Positions 40,925 through 49,947 of a stretch of DNA of 64,000 nucleotides are shown one piece after another. The stretch's first letter is position 1. Every line of letters starts with the position of its first letter. The position numbers and the translations under genes are program-made. The notes under the pieces were generated by a model, which saw nothing but the letters and a program-made list of their open reading frames with translations, did not search any database and was not told the DNA's origin. Source of the DNA: CTSoil-075 sp964292325 (GTDB taxonomy: Bacteria > Bacillota > Negativicutes > DSM-13327); NCBI GenBank assembly GCA_964292325.1, contig CAXYVG010000001.1, positions 24,129 through 88,128 of the forward strand. Reading direction: 5' to 3'.

Positions 40925-41530
40925 TCACTTCCTTTGTGCTAATACTGTAATCTTATATGGAGGAATACCCAGTCCCGCCTCTACAGCTTTTGTTAAATTA
41001 GCCTTAACCGCAGAATCATATGCACCATCGGCAATCACCAATACCCCTTTAATCATCGGTTTAATTTCTTGTACAATCACTGGACGATCTACTCCATTTT
41101 CTTTACTAAGTAAAATTTGCTCACTTTCCTTTGTTTCAGTAGTAGTCCGAATGCCCCCACCTGTATCTTTTTCCTGAGTAACTTTACTTTCTTTTGTTCT
41201 ATTCTTAGCATGTTCCTGTATACTACTATTTTCCACTGTAATCGTAACCGCTACCGTACCTGCACCTTTTACTCTCGATAAAATAATTGTCATTTTTTCT
41301 TCGAGTGCATCTTCATAACTACGATTGATCGGCGTATTACTTTTGACAATTTCAGTAGGAATGTCAGGACTAGTTTTCGATGATAGACGATCGAGTATCC
41401 CGCCCGATAACAATAATATAACACCTAAGATTCCTAGCCAAATCAAACGAGTGTTGATCACACCATCTTTTAATAATTGCTGCGGCCATATTTTTTTAGC
41501 TGCTGTGATCATATTCTCGAAACTATTCAT
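40925..41530 (-). CDS. spoIIIAG: Stage III sporulation protein AG
   Basis: SpoIIIAG is a ring-forming component of the SpoIIIA-SpoIIQ complex. One membrane segment (about residues 27-46) is followed by a ring-building motif region. The family marks are SYEDALEEKMTIILSRVKGAGTVAVTITVENS and, after a Ser/Thr-rich loop, RPVIVQEIKPMIKGVLVIADGAYDSAVKANLTKAVEAGLGIPPYKI. The 201 residues are normal. ATG at 41530 follows AAAGGAGG. It lies 18 bases after spoIIIAF. Confidence 0.95.
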   Translation of the reverse strand: MNSFENMITAAKKIWPQQLLKDGVINTRLIWLGILGVILLLSGGILDRLSSKTSPDIPTEIVKSNTPINRSYEDALEEKMTIILSRVKGAGTVAVTITVENSSIQEHAKNRTKESKVTQEKDTGGGIRTTTETKESEQILLSKENGVDRPVIVQEIKPMIKGVLVIADGAYDSAVKANLTKAVEAGLGIPPYKITVLAQRK

Positions 41531-41548
41531 ATGTGTTTTACCTCCTTT

Positions 41549-42130
41549 TTATGAATGTAATACTTGTATCTCAATGATTTCTTTTGGTACCTGATACATT
41601 TCTATGATCCTTTTTTTTATCTTATTTTGCAGTTCTACATCTAGTAGCCCCGTTGCTGGCGCCTGCTCACCAATGGATATTTTCTCTACCTTTGTAGCAG
41701 CAGGAGTTCCTGGTGCGATGTACACTACAATACTACTTAGCTTATTATGATTTCCTTGCTGCGTATCCACTACTACTTTCGCATCAGCCACACCATCAAA
41801 GGCTACGACCATCACTTTCATCTGCTGCGCTAATTCTTTTTTATAAATTTCAAACGTCAACTCTTCACGCTCTTTCGCAGCAATTTTTGCATGATCAAGG
41901 ATGAAACTTGTTTGCGAGGAGCTGGCACTTATCGCGGGCATCTGAGTCGGCATAACATGATGTTGTATCATATCAATCACTGGATTTAAAATTGCGAGCA
42001 TGACAAACAGCCCCATAATGACCCGCACAAAACGTTGCATACTGTTACTCGGCAATAAAAGTTCTAAAAATGTAGCAAATAACACAACAAAAATAATATA
42101 TTTAACCCAATTCGCAAATACAGGGATCAT
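41549..42130 (-). CDS. spoIIIAF: Stage III sporulation protein AF
   Basis: SpoIIIAF has two membrane segments near its N-terminus (about residues 7-28 and 32-53) and a soluble C-terminal domain with a ring-building motif. VKYIIFVVLFATFLELLLPSNSMQRFVRVIMGLFVML is typical, and the C-terminal LQNKIKKRIIEMYQVPKEIIEIQVL fits the family. The ATG at 42130 is well placed after AAGGTAGG; a GTG three codons earlier is too close to that site. The gene begins nine bases after spoIIIAE. Confidence 0.93.
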   Translation of the reverse strand: MIPVFANWVKYIIFVVLFATFLELLLPSNSMQRFVRVIMGLFVMLAILNPVIDMIQHHVMPTQMPAISASSSQTSFILDHAKIAAKEREELTFEIYKKELAQQMKVMVVAFDGVADAKVVVDTQQGNHNKLSSIVVYIAPGTPAATKVEKISIGEQAPATGLLDVELQNKIKKRIIEMYQVPKEIIEIQVLHS

Positions 42131-42139
42131 CTTAAACAC

Positions 42140-43300
42140 CTACCTTAACATCATCGCTGCGCTACCAGTGACAACAATCATCGTAATGGCTAAAAAAAAC
42201 ATCAATGCGACCACCACTACCGCTCCAAATACCAATAACAAATTATTTCCGATAGAATCAAGACAATTCGCCATATTCTCATCACCCATTGGTTGTATTA
42301 AAGCACCCGAAATTTTGATCACCACAATGAGTGATAATAATTTAAATAACGGAAATAAACAAATCATACCAATGACAATCACACCAAAAATTCCTATTGC
42401 ATTTTTTAGCAGTAAGGAGGCCCCCATTACCACTTCTACTGTATCGGCTAGGACTTTGCCAACAACAGGCAAAAAAGTCGCCGTAGCAAACTTGGCGGTT
42501 CGCAAGGTAAGTCCATCAGCCACACTCCCCGTCGCTCCTTGAATGGTGATTACCCCAATAAATAACATCATACTAAAGCCAAGTATCATCATACCTGCTT
42601 GTTTGAATATCTTGGCTAAATGACTCAAACGATATTTGGTCGATAAAAAATTCAAACAATCAAGAATCGAGGTTAATAACAAAAGTGGTAACACTACCTC
42701 CTTAATAATAATGCTGATACTACTAATCATAAACAACATAAATGGTGTAAACAGGGCCGCTGATGTTAATGCTCCAATACCTGCAAGTAGTGAGATGAGT
42801 AGCGGCAATAATGCTTCCATAAAGCCCACCATATACCCGACTGTCTGATTTGCGAGCGTCACAGCATTATAAAATACAGTAAGAACAATTACTGCCATAA
42901 AAGTAAAACAAACACTATATGCGAGTAACGAAATACCTGATTTCTCAAATGAACTTTGTAGATTTTGTAATAATGCACATAAAACAGCCAAAAATAATAT
43001 CTTGCCGATTAAATGAATATTTGCAGATAGTTCCTTAAATAAATTGGCAGCGATTCTTGTCCATAATTCTTGCCAGTTTAAATGTAACCCATGAGTTGCA
43101 ATTTCTTTAATAGTAGTACTATCAAGAGTTGGAATATCTCCATTTAGTTCCTGATTGATCCTACTAATAAATTGATTGATTTGCTCCGTCGATATTTTCT
43201 CTAATAATTGTTGTTCCATTTCCTTATGATCAGGAGGGTTTGCTAAAATGGTACTAGTACTCATTAATAATATTACAAGTACCATCATTATTTTTTTCAT
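42140..43300 (-). CDS. spoIIIAE: Stage III sporulation protein AE
   Basis: SpoIIIAE is the large polytopic membrane protein of the SpoIIIA channel. It has a signal-like N-terminus (ends near LANPP), a short extracytoplasmic region (about residues 25-90) and about seven or eight membrane segments. The family marks are LQSSFEKSGISLLAYSVCF, ALLPLLISLLAGIGALTSAALF, GVITIQGATGSVADGLTLRTAKFATATFLPVVGKVLADTVE and the C-terminal IVVTGSAAMMLR. The 386 residues are normal. ATG at 43300 follows AAGGTGG. Confidence 0.96.
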   Translation of the reverse strand: MKKIMMVLVILLMSTSTILANPPDHKEMEQQLLEKISTEQINQFISRINQELNGDIPTLDSTTIKEIATHGLHLNWQELWTRIAANLFKELSANIHLIGKILFLAVLCALLQNLQSSFEKSGISLLAYSVCFTFMAVIVLTVFYNAVTLANQTVGYMVGFMEALLPLLISLLAGIGALTSAALFTPFMLFMISSISIIIKEVVLPLLLLTSILDCLNFLSTKYRLSHLAKIFKQAGMMILGFSMMLFIGVITIQGATGSVADGLTLRTAKFATATFLPVVGKVLADTVEVVMGASLLLKNAIGIFGVIVIGMICLFPLFKLLSLIVVIKISGALIQPMGDENMANCLDSIGNNLLLVFGAVVVVALMFFLAITMIVVTGSAAMMLR

Positions 43301-43312
43301 TATTATTCCACC

Positions 43313-43699
43313 TTAAGGAATCAATCTCACAATGGTATCGAGTACCAATGCAATAATCGGAATTGCCATCACCATCACCATCACTTTGCCAGCAAATTCA
43401 ATTTTCCCAGCTACCGTTCCTTCGCCAGCATCTCGGCATACTTGTGCCCCAAATTCAGTCACATATGCAATACCAATGATTTTCAAGATGGTATTGAGAT
43501 ACATTTGACTAATATTTGCTTTTTCCGCCATATCACGAAATAACTGTAATACAACACTTATTTTATTTAATACCAGTAAAAAAATAATGGTTGCCAAAGC
43601 CAAACTAAGTTGCAGAGCGATTTCTGGCCGTTGTTGCTTAATGATTAAAATTAGTAATGTCACCACAAAACAAAGGCCAATAATTTGAATGATTTCCAT
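43313..43699 (-). CDS. spoIIIAD: Stage III sporulation protein AD
   Basis: SpoIIIAD is a small membrane protein of the SpoIIIA complex, resembling stator-like export components. It has about four membrane segments over 128 residues and the family stretch MYLNTILKIIGIAYVTEFGAQVCRDAGEGTVAGKIEFAGKVMVM. The ATG at 43699 has AAGGAG upstream; a GTG three codons earlier overlaps that site. The gene follows spoIIIAC by 12 bases. Confidence 0.95.
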   Translation of the reverse strand: MEIIQIIGLCFVVTLLILIIKQQRPEIALQLSLALATIIFLLVLNKISVVLQLFRDMAEKANISQMYLNTILKIIGIAYVTEFGAQVCRDAGEGTVAGKIEFAGKVMVMVMAIPIIALVLDTIVRLIP

Positions 43700-43711
43700 A
43701 CGTTGCACTCC

Positions 43712-43909
43712 TTAGAATAACTTAAAAACATCTTGTACCGTATTGAACAATCGGCCTAATAATTGGACAACCCATAACAACACAATGGTAAACCCCGCTA
43801 ATGTACACAAATGAGCCATATCTTCTTTACCAGCCTGTTTTAATGCAGTATGAAAAACTGAAACCAATATACCAACACCAGCAATCTTAAATAATATATC
43901 AAGTCCCAT
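43712..43909 (-). CDS. spoIIIAC: Stage III sporulation protein AC
   Basis: SpoIIIAC is a 65-residue protein with two membrane segments, related to SpoIIIAD. The sequence starts MGLDILFKIAGVGILVSVFH and continues ALKQAGKEDMAHLCTLAGFTIVLLWVVQLL, which is the conserved core. The ATG at 43909 follows AAAGGAGG. The open frame runs to 43981 but that part overlaps spoIIIAB and has no homology. Confidence 0.95.
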   Translation of the reverse strand: MGLDILFKIAGVGILVSVFHTALKQAGKEDMAHLCTLAGFTIVLLWVVQLLGRLFNTVQDVFKLF

Positions 43910-43944
43910 GATAGCCTCCTTTGCCATTGGCATATTTTTATCTT

Positions 43945-44466
43945 TTATAACAATAAAATTACGACAGCAAGTCCTGAGCAAACTCCTAGGTAACGATACA
44001 TTTTCGTATTAAGATCACGGATGCGCGCCGCTTCAGTCTCTAATTTTTCTAATTGCTCGATAATCATTGATAAATACTGTCCTTGCTCGTGGCGGTTCAT
44101 GACTCCTAAATTTGCCCCTAGTACTTCTAGCACCTCTAGTTCTTCTTTCTGTAATAACAAACGCCCTTGTAAATCCTCAAGCACGATATGAATAGCCTGC
44201 CCAGGAGATAGCACACCATTTTCTTGTAATAGCGCCGCTGTATGATGAAAAAAATCAGCGACGGGGCCTTCTATACCATGAGTACACTGCAACAACGCTT
44301 CATCTAGTGGTAAGCAAGCATACGTGATATACGATTTTAATGATCCCAAACAACTTACCAGTTGCCGGATATGTTTGGGTCGCCCACTACAACGGGCTGC
44401 TAATTGTAAACCAATCAATGAACTTACTGCAATCACCAACGCTCCTCCTATGATTTTTAGCCACAT
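43945..44466 (-). CDS. spoIIIAB: Stage III sporulation protein AB
   Basis: SpoIIIAB is a membrane-attached protein resembling GspF-type platform proteins. A hydrophobic N-terminus (about residues 2-20) and a hydrophobic C-terminus (RYLGVCSGLAVVILLL) frame a helical domain with RPKHIRQLVSCLGSLKSYITYACLPLDEAL and LGANLGVMNRHEQGQYLSMIIEQLE. The 173 residues are normal. ATG at 44466 follows AAAGGAGC. The gene begins 42 bases after spoIIIAA. Confidence 0.94.
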   Translation of the reverse strand: MWLKIIGGALVIAVSSLIGLQLAARCSGRPKHIRQLVSCLGSLKSYITYACLPLDEALLQCTHGIEGPVADFFHHTAALLQENGVLSPGQAIHIVLEDLQGRLLLQKEELEVLEVLGANLGVMNRHEQGQYLSMIIEQLEKLETEAARIRDLNTKMYRYLGVCSGLAVVILLL

Positions 44467-44508
44467 AATTCAACTGCTCCTTTCTGCATAATTACCAGTA
44501 GATCATCT

Positions 44509-45501
44509 CTATAAGGCACTCCATAATACCTTACTTTGTTTACTATCAATGATCTGTTCGATTGTACCAATTCTTGGTTTATCACTCAGCACCACATACC
44601 GATCAAAATACTTATATTGTATTAATTCCCCCACATAAGGACGTTGTAATACTTCCTGAACATCTCGTCCATGTACAGTGGCAAGTACACTAACGCCAGC
44701 ATGCAAGGCTTCTCGCACAGCATAGACATCCTCAGCCCGTCCTAATTCATCTGTAGCAATTACCGCTGGCGACATAGACCGAATGAGCATCAACATCCCA
44801 CTTGCTTTCGGACAAGCATCTAGCACATCGGTACGTCTACCTAAATCTACTGTAGGTATGCCATGTTTACAGGCTGCAATTTCGGATCGTTCGTCTACAA
44901 CTCCGACTTGCAAGCCTCTACATTCTTTATTGCCTGTACTAATTTTGCGAATTAAGTCACGTAGTAGTGTCGTCTTACCACAGCATGGAGCTGAAATTAT
45001 CAGGGTACTAACAATGCGATTCCCACTGGCAATCAGATATGGAAAAATAGGATCACTGCAACCTTGTATTTCTCTAGCGATACGAATGTTAAGGGAACTA
45101 ATGTTTTTTAGTGCCTTAATTTCACCCTCATCAACGATTGCCTGTCCAGCGAGCCCCACTCGATGTCCACCATGTATTGTGATAAAACCCATTTTTAATT
45201 CTTGTTCAAATGCATACATTGAGTTTCTACTCATCAGCTGCAATGCTTTATTAATATCTTCTTTGCTACATATATAGGCTCTAGTTCCCTCTGTCAAAAT
45301 CTTTCCTGTAGAACTTAGCATAATATCTACATTCCCTAGTACTAGTAATAATGGTTGATTCACTCGCAAACGAATTTCTGTTATATAACCTAACTGATCA
45401 CTAGATACCCCGCTAATGATCGCCACCAAATGCGGCGGCAATGCTGGATATATAAATTTTTCTAACATATTTTGATGTTTATTATTTCTGCTATTATTCA
45501 T
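44509..45501 (-). CDS. spoIIIAA: Stage III sporulation protein AA, secretion-type ATPase
   Basis: SpoIIIAA is the cytoplasmic AAA/GspE-like ATPase of the SpoIIIA complex. Walker A is APCCGKTT (about residues 171-178), followed by VGVVDERSEIAAC and the Walker B-like AVIATDELGRAEDV near 246-259. The N-terminal domain has ITEIRLRVNQPLLLVL and the conserved KMGFITIHGGHRVGLAGQ. The 330 residues are normal. ATG at 45501 follows AAGGATGGG. A sequence with a weak resemblance to a sigma-E promoter (GCATATA and CATATCTAT on the minus strand, near 45525-45553) lies upstream; I do not list it as a site. Confidence 0.96.
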   Translation of the reverse strand: MNNSRNNKHQNMLEKFIYPALPPHLVAIISGVSSDQLGYITEIRLRVNQPLLLVLGNVDIMLSSTGKILTEGTRAYICSKEDINKALQLMSRNSMYAFEQELKMGFITIHGGHRVGLAGQAIVDEGEIKALKNISSLNIRIAREIQGCSDPIFPYLIASGNRIVSTLIISAPCCGKTTLLRDLIRKISTGNKECRGLQVGVVDERSEIAACKHGIPTVDLGRRTDVLDACPKASGMLMLIRSMSPAVIATDELGRAEDVYAVREALHAGVSVLATVHGRDVQEVLQRPYVGELIQYKYFDRYVVLSDKPRIGTIEQIIDSKQSKVLWSAL

Positions 45502-45560
45502 GTACTACCCATCCTTTCTTTATATAGATATGGAATAAAAACAAATATATGCCAATAAAC

Positions 45561-45590
45561 AAAAAAAAATCCCGGCTAACCGGGATTTCA
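45561..45590 (-). terminator. Intrinsic terminator after the zinc-ribbon gene
   Basis: AATCCCGG pairs with CCGGGATT around a four-base loop and is followed on the minus strand by a run of about nine T. It separates the zinc-ribbon gene from spoIIIAA. Confidence 0.9.
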
Positions 45591-45604
45591 AAACAACTAC
45601 TCTA

Positions 45605-46057
45605 TTAGATTCCTGGGTGAATACCATAGCGAAGGGTATTGCCTGAACTAGAATGCATATCTTCGTCATCCATACCTACATTAGAAATTTCTAACGTACT
45701 ATCATAGACCGTCTCCCCACAATGAGGACATGAAACTTCTACATCATCATCGTCTTCTAAGATATCCGATTCAAAACTAACCGTTTCACGGCAAGAAGGA
45801 CACTGCACCTCTACAAAGTCATCATGATCCACATCTTCGTATACTTCCTCTTCTAAATCCGTTAAATCTTCATCCATACTTTCCACATAGGTTTCTAAAT
45901 CTTCCTGCACCAATTGGATATTATTAAACTCTTGCGCCATATCATCAAGAACGTCAATGATATTGATTAACAATTTTCCTTCTGCAGAAGCAGAACTCAC
46001 ATTAAGCCCTTGAGTTAAGCCTTGCAGATAAGCAACTCTTTCTTTAATATTTCCCAT
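45605..46057 (-). CDS. Acidic zinc-ribbon protein (CD1247-type)
   Basis: The product of 150 residues resembles the CD1247 N-terminal domain family found upstream of spoIIIA in clostridia. The N-terminal part (about residues 1-75) is a helical pair, ending in a very acidic segment (EDLETYVESMDEDLTDLEEEV). A zinc ribbon follows with C86-P-S-C89 and C110-P-H-C113. The 20-residue gap between the pairs, containing DDDD, is typical of a rubredoxin-like knuckle. No function is known. The ATG at 46057 follows GGGGG. The gene lies between efp and spoIIIAA. Confidence 0.85.
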   Translation of the reverse strand: MGNIKERVAYLQGLTQGLNVSSASAEGKLLINIIDVLDDMAQEFNNIQLVQEDLETYVESMDEDLTDLEEEVYEDVDHDDFVEVQCPSCRETVSFESDILEDDDDVEVSCPHCGETVYDSTLEISNVGMDDEDMHSSSGNTLRYGIHPGI

Positions 46058-46203
46058 AGATACACCAAACCCCCTTACTAACTATTTTTACTAGGCTAAT
46101 CATATTATGTCCAATAAATAAACCGTTCATTCGTCATGTTTTTTAATTGTTACCACTACTTATTCTGGTTAAATTTTTGCGTATCTATGCGTATAAAACA
46201 ATA

Positions 46204-46242
46204 AAAAAAGTGCTGTATTCTTATCATGTAAGAATACAGCAC
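46204..46242 (-). terminator. Strong intrinsic terminator after efp
   Basis: A 14-bp perfect stem (GTGCTGTATTCTTA with its complement, five-base loop) is followed on the minus strand by seven T. It lies 12 bases past the efp stop codon. Confidence 0.92.
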
Positions 46243-46254
46243 GATGATGCCCTG

Positions 46255-46812
46255 TTATGCTCTTTCCAAATACTCACCAGTACGAGTATCAACCCGTAGA
46301 ACATCACCAATATTGATAAATAATGGCACACGCACTACACAGCCAGTTTCCATTTTTGCAGGTTTTGTACCACCTGTTGCAGTATCGCCACGGATTCCAG
46401 GATCGGTTTCAACAACTTCCAATGAAACAGCAACTGGTAGATCAACACCAATAATATTGCCTTGGAAAAACATAATATTAATTTCCATATTTTCTTTCAG
46501 ATATTTTACAGCATCTCCGAGTTGTTCTGCTGTCACTTCACTTTGTTCATATGTTTCATTATCCATGAAATTGTATTGACCATCATTTTCATATAAGAAT
46601 TGCATTGCACGATTGTCAATACGTGCCTTAGGAAATTTTTCATTTGGATTAAAAGTACGTTCTACAACCGCACCACTTTTTACATTTTTCATCTTTGTAC
46701 GTACGAAAGCAGCACCTTTACCAGGTTTTACATGCTGAAAGTCCACTATTTGCCAAACGTTGTTATCAATTTCAATTGTTGCCCCTGTACGAAAATCTCC
46801 ACAAGAAATCAT
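46255..46812 (-). CDS. efp: Translation elongation factor P
   Basis: EF-P relieves ribosome stalling at polyproline motifs. The KOW-like N-domain contains HVKPGKGAAFVRTKMKN, with K32 at the tip position that other species modify. The two OB domains follow, with YNFMDNETYEQSEV, GNIIGVDLPVAVSLEVVETDPGIRGDTATGGTKPAKMETG and the C-terminal INIGDVLRVDTRTGEYLERA. The 185 residues are normal. ATG at 46812 follows GGAGG. It is 28 bases after the Xaa-Pro peptidase gene, as in Bacillus yqhT-efp. Confidence 0.98.
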   Translation of the reverse strand: MISCGDFRTGATIEIDNNVWQIVDFQHVKPGKGAAFVRTKMKNVKSGAVVERTFNPNEKFPKARIDNRAMQFLYENDGQYNFMDNETYEQSEVTAEQLGDAVKYLKENMEINIMFFQGNIIGVDLPVAVSLEVVETDPGIRGDTATGGTKPAKMETGCVVRVPLFINIGDVLRVDTRTGEYLERA

Positions 46813-46840
46813 TCTATTACCTCCATTATTGTTATTACTA

Positions 46841-47920
46841 TTACTTAATTTCTATCAGTTTTTTGCTACTAGCAGTCAAAATTTGACAACCATCAGCACT
46901 AACCAATACCGTATCCTCAATACGTACTCCACCCTGATCAGGCAGATAAATCCCTGGTTCTACTGTTACCACCATATTTTCCATGATCATTGTCTCTGCA
47001 GCTGCCTGTGAAAGTCTGGGTTCTTCATGGATATTAAGCCCCAAACCATGCCCTAAACCATGTCCAAAATATTCACCAAAACCAGCATCTACAATAATCT
47101 TTCTAGATATAGCATCTATCTCTTTACCAGTTTTACCTGGTGCAACAGCCTGTACACCTGCTAATTGAGCTGTTAAAACCACTTCATAAATTTCGCGCTG
47201 CCACTCAGTAGCTGTTCCTATACAGATCGTCCGAGTAATATCAGAATGATATCCCTGGTACACAGCACCGAAATCCATGGTTACAAAATCACCAAACTCA
47301 ATTATCTTTTGCGAAGCCTTACCATGGGGCATTGCACCCCTTTTTCCTGAAGCCATAATGGTATCAAATGCAGGTTTTTCTGCGCCAAACTTTCCCATGT
47401 AATATTCAAGTTCTAAAGCTACTTCCTGTTCGCTCATTCCCGGTTTAATAAATGTTAAAATATGAGAAAAAGCATGATCCGCAATTTCCACTGCCTTTTT
47501 AATCGCTGTAATTTCTTTTCTATCTTTTACTTTCCGCAACGCATCAAGTTTAACAGGAAATAAATTTAAAGACGGCATATACTCACTTAATTTTGTATAC
47601 ATCTCATATGTAACAAAATCATCTTCAAAACCAATCGTAGCACAATCATTTTTTTTAGCAATTTCCGCCAGAACCTCATATGAATTCGCATGATAGCGGG
47701 AAACTTCAAAAAGCTTAGCTTCCATCGCAGCCTGCTCTACATAACGAAAATCAGTTAACAAATAATTTTGATCTTCTGAAATAAACAACATCCCTGCTGA
47801 ACCACTAAAACCGCTAAAATAACGTCTATTTTCTGGTTTATTGATCACAATACCATGCAAGCTATGCTCACTCATAAATCTACGAAGTTGTACTAATCTG
47901 TTTTTCATAGTAACAATCAT
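46841..47920 (-). CDS. Xaa-Pro aminopeptidase/dipeptidase family (M24B)
   Basis: This cytoplasmic metallopeptidase releases residues N-terminal to proline. The creatinase-like N-domain (about residues 1-130) is followed by the pita-bread domain with the five metal ligands: D and D in TMDFGAVYQGYHSDITRT, H in FGHGLGHGLGLNIHE, E in VVTVEPGIYLP and E in GVRIEDTVLV. The 359 residues are normal. The ATG at 47920 has only a weak AGG nearby; a strong GGAGG lies 20 bases upstream, an unusual spacing. It is the Bacillus yqhT-type gene directly before efp. Confidence 0.95.
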   Translation of the reverse strand: MIVTMKNRLVQLRRFMSEHSLHGIVINKPENRRYFSGFSGSAGMLFISEDQNYLLTDFRYVEQAAMEAKLFEVSRYHANSYEVLAEIAKKNDCATIGFEDDFVTYEMYTKLSEYMPSLNLFPVKLDALRKVKDRKEITAIKKAVEIADHAFSHILTFIKPGMSEQEVALELEYYMGKFGAEKPAFDTIMASGKRGAMPHGKASQKIIEFGDFVTMDFGAVYQGYHSDITRTICIGTATEWQREIYEVVLTAQLAGVQAVAPGKTGKEIDAISRKIIVDAGFGEYFGHGLGHGLGLNIHEEPRLSQAAAETMIMENMVVTVEPGIYLPDQGGVRIEDTVLVSADGCQILTASSKKLIEIK

Positions 47921-48039
47921 TGCCTATGTTGCGGCAATTACCTCCAATGTGAAAGGTTAACTCGTTATATTTTAACATAAATTTATTTTATTGCCTAGAA
48001 TATTTTTTGCTATTATTGAATATTATTGAATATATATTG

Positions 48040-49698
48040 TTAACGCGCTACTAATTCTTGAATAACTTCACCGAATATTGGTGCTGCTATATCGCCACCA
48101 GACATACCATCCTCAACAAATACTACGACTGCATATTGCGGATTAACAAGCGGTGCATAACCAGCAAACCAGGCATGACTAATCCCCTGACCCGTCATAC
48201 TTTTTCGTCCTGTTTCTGCAGATCCTGTCTTTCCGGCCGAACCGCCCTCCTCTACATAAGCACTCTGCCCTGTACCATAGCGCGTAACAGCCATCATCAT
48301 GCTTTGCAGCTCTTTTGCTGTTGTTTTTGACAATATCCTCTTACTTTCTCCCCGTTGATATTCTTTTATCACTACACCATCTGCATTTGTTAATTTACTA
48401 ACCAAGTGTGGATCGACTTTAACACCATCATTGGCAATCGTTGCAACGAGCGAAACAACTTGCAGTGGTGTCGCCTCAAATTCGCCTTGCCCAATCGCCA
48501 GGTTCGCAAGTTCGCCAGAATACATTTGGTCTGCTATTGGCAAATTACCAGCCGCCTCACCAGTAAAATCCAAAGAAGTCTTATGACCAAACCCAAATTT
48601 CTTCGCGTAAGAAACTAATTTGTCCGCACCTAATTGTAAACCAATTTGAATAAATATAGGATTGCTAGAATAAGCTAATGCCTCTGTAAAGGTAAGTTGT
48701 CCACGTCCACCTTTCTGATAATCCCAACCATTAAAACGCAAATGTTCAACCTCAATAAATCCAGAATCAAAGAAGATTTGATCAGGAGTAACGATATGGC
48801 TCTCCAAAGCTGCAGCGGCAGTTACAAGCTTAAATACCGATCCAGGTTGATACGAGAGTATTGCCCGATTGAGTAGTGGTGTTGCACTTTGCGCTAAGTA
48901 ATTCTCAATATGATTGGCATCAAAATTAGGACGCGAAGCCATCGCGAGCACTTCTCCTGTAGCTGGTTGTAATATCACAACAGCCCCCTTGATTGCATGT
49001 CGGTCCATTATACTCTCCACAATACTTTGAATGCCTCGATCGATAGTCAGTACCACATTGCTAGGCCTTGCCCCAGCTGGTAAGCGTAAACGCTTATATC
49101 CGATCCCAGGAATGATTTTCCTTCTAGCATCAACTACAACTGCTGCATATTCTGGCTGATCCCCCCGCAGTACATCATCATATATACTTTCAATACCACT
49201 GATACCTTCATTATCTGCATCATTAATATATCCTGTTACATGGGTAGCGATCGATCGATAAGCATATCTACTCTTTTCTGGCACGACCATAACCCCTGGC
49301 AAATGTAATGAGTTAATTTTTTTCCCAGTCATCGCATCAATCGGAGCTTGCACTTTAAAAGGTCGTTGATGCCCCGTGATTTGCTCTATAAAATATTGAG
49401 ATGATAATCCGGTCAGTTCGGCTAGTTGCGTAGATTCACGTTCTATATTTTCAAGTTGCTCTGTAAAAATCAACAGTGTAAAATGCTGCGTTGTATCGGT
49501 TAGAGCAAGCCCTGTACGATCAAGAATTTCGCCTCTCGGCACCTCCATAGCAACTTCTTGCATACGCATACTCAAACTTTCGCTAGCCAAATTAGTATTT
49601 TCTATGATTTGTAAATAAAATAACCGACTCATCAATAAAATGCCTATTACTAAAAAAAAACTCACTACTTGATATATGCGGGAAACAGATAACGCCAT
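48040..49698 (-). CDS. Class B penicillin-binding protein (transpeptidase)
   Basis: This membrane-anchored enzyme cross-links peptidoglycan. One N-terminal membrane segment (about residues 8-27) precedes a dimerisation domain (about 45-210, with EVPRGEILDRTG) and the transpeptidase domain. The catalytic motifs are S287-V-F-K290, S344-S-N346 and K490-T-G. GQGEFEATPLQVVSLVATIAN is the usual pre-KTG region, and no PASTA domains follow. The 552 residues and the location near yrrM-yrrO match Bacillus yrrR (pbpI), but FtsI/SpoVD-type activity cannot be excluded. ATG at 49698 follows AGGTGA. Confidence 0.93.
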   Translation of the reverse strand: MALSVSRIYQVVSFFLVIGILLMSRLFYLQIIENTNLASESLSMRMQEVAMEVPRGEILDRTGLALTDTTQHFTLLIFTEQLENIERESTQLAELTGLSSQYFIEQITGHQRPFKVQAPIDAMTGKKINSLHLPGVMVVPEKSRYAYRSIATHVTGYINDADNEGISGIESIYDDVLRGDQPEYAAVVVDARRKIIPGIGYKRLRLPAGARPSNVVLTIDRGIQSIVESIMDRHAIKGAVVILQPATGEVLAMASRPNFDANHIENYLAQSATPLLNRAILSYQPGSVFKLVTAAAALESHIVTPDQIFFDSGFIEVEHLRFNGWDYQKGGRGQLTFTEALAYSSNPIFIQIGLQLGADKLVSYAKKFGFGHKTSLDFTGEAAGNLPIADQMYSGELANLAIGQGEFEATPLQVVSLVATIANDGVKVDPHLVSKLTNADGVVIKEYQRGESKRILSKTTAKELQSMMMAVTRYGTGQSAYVEEGGSAGKTGSAETGRKSMTGQGISHAWFAGYAPLVNPQYAVVVFVEDGMSGGDIAAPIFGEVIQELVAR

Positions 49699-49737
49699 AC
49701 AATCACCTCAATGATAGTATGGCATTACCTTGATAAA

Positions 49738-49947
49738 TTATTTACTTTCTACATACGCAAACGGAATTGGCAAATGTGCTAAGATATCCTGCACTTCTTT
49801 ATAGGTATCTGGTGTAACACGAATACGTAGTACACCCTCTCTATCTTTTACCGTAGTCACAACCCCAAGATACTCATAGCCTTCCATAATTCGATTGATA
49901 TAGTTAATATGCTTTACATCAATTGAAATTAAAATTTCCTCATACAT
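49738..49947 (-). CDS. DUF4911 family protein
   Basis: This 69-residue soluble protein fits DUF4911, a small family found next to U32 peptidases in clostridia and negativicutes. The pattern of alternating hydrophobics (EILISIDVKHINYINRIMEGYEYLGVVTTVKDREGVLRIRV) suggests an ACT-like beta-alpha-beta fold, and it ends with DILAHLPIPFAYVES. ATG at 49947 follows AAAGGTG and overlaps the end of the U32 gene by eight bases. The function is not known. Confidence 0.85.
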   Translation of the reverse strand: MYEEILISIDVKHINYINRIMEGYEYLGVVTTVKDREGVLRIRVTPDTYKEVQDILAHLPIPFAYVESK

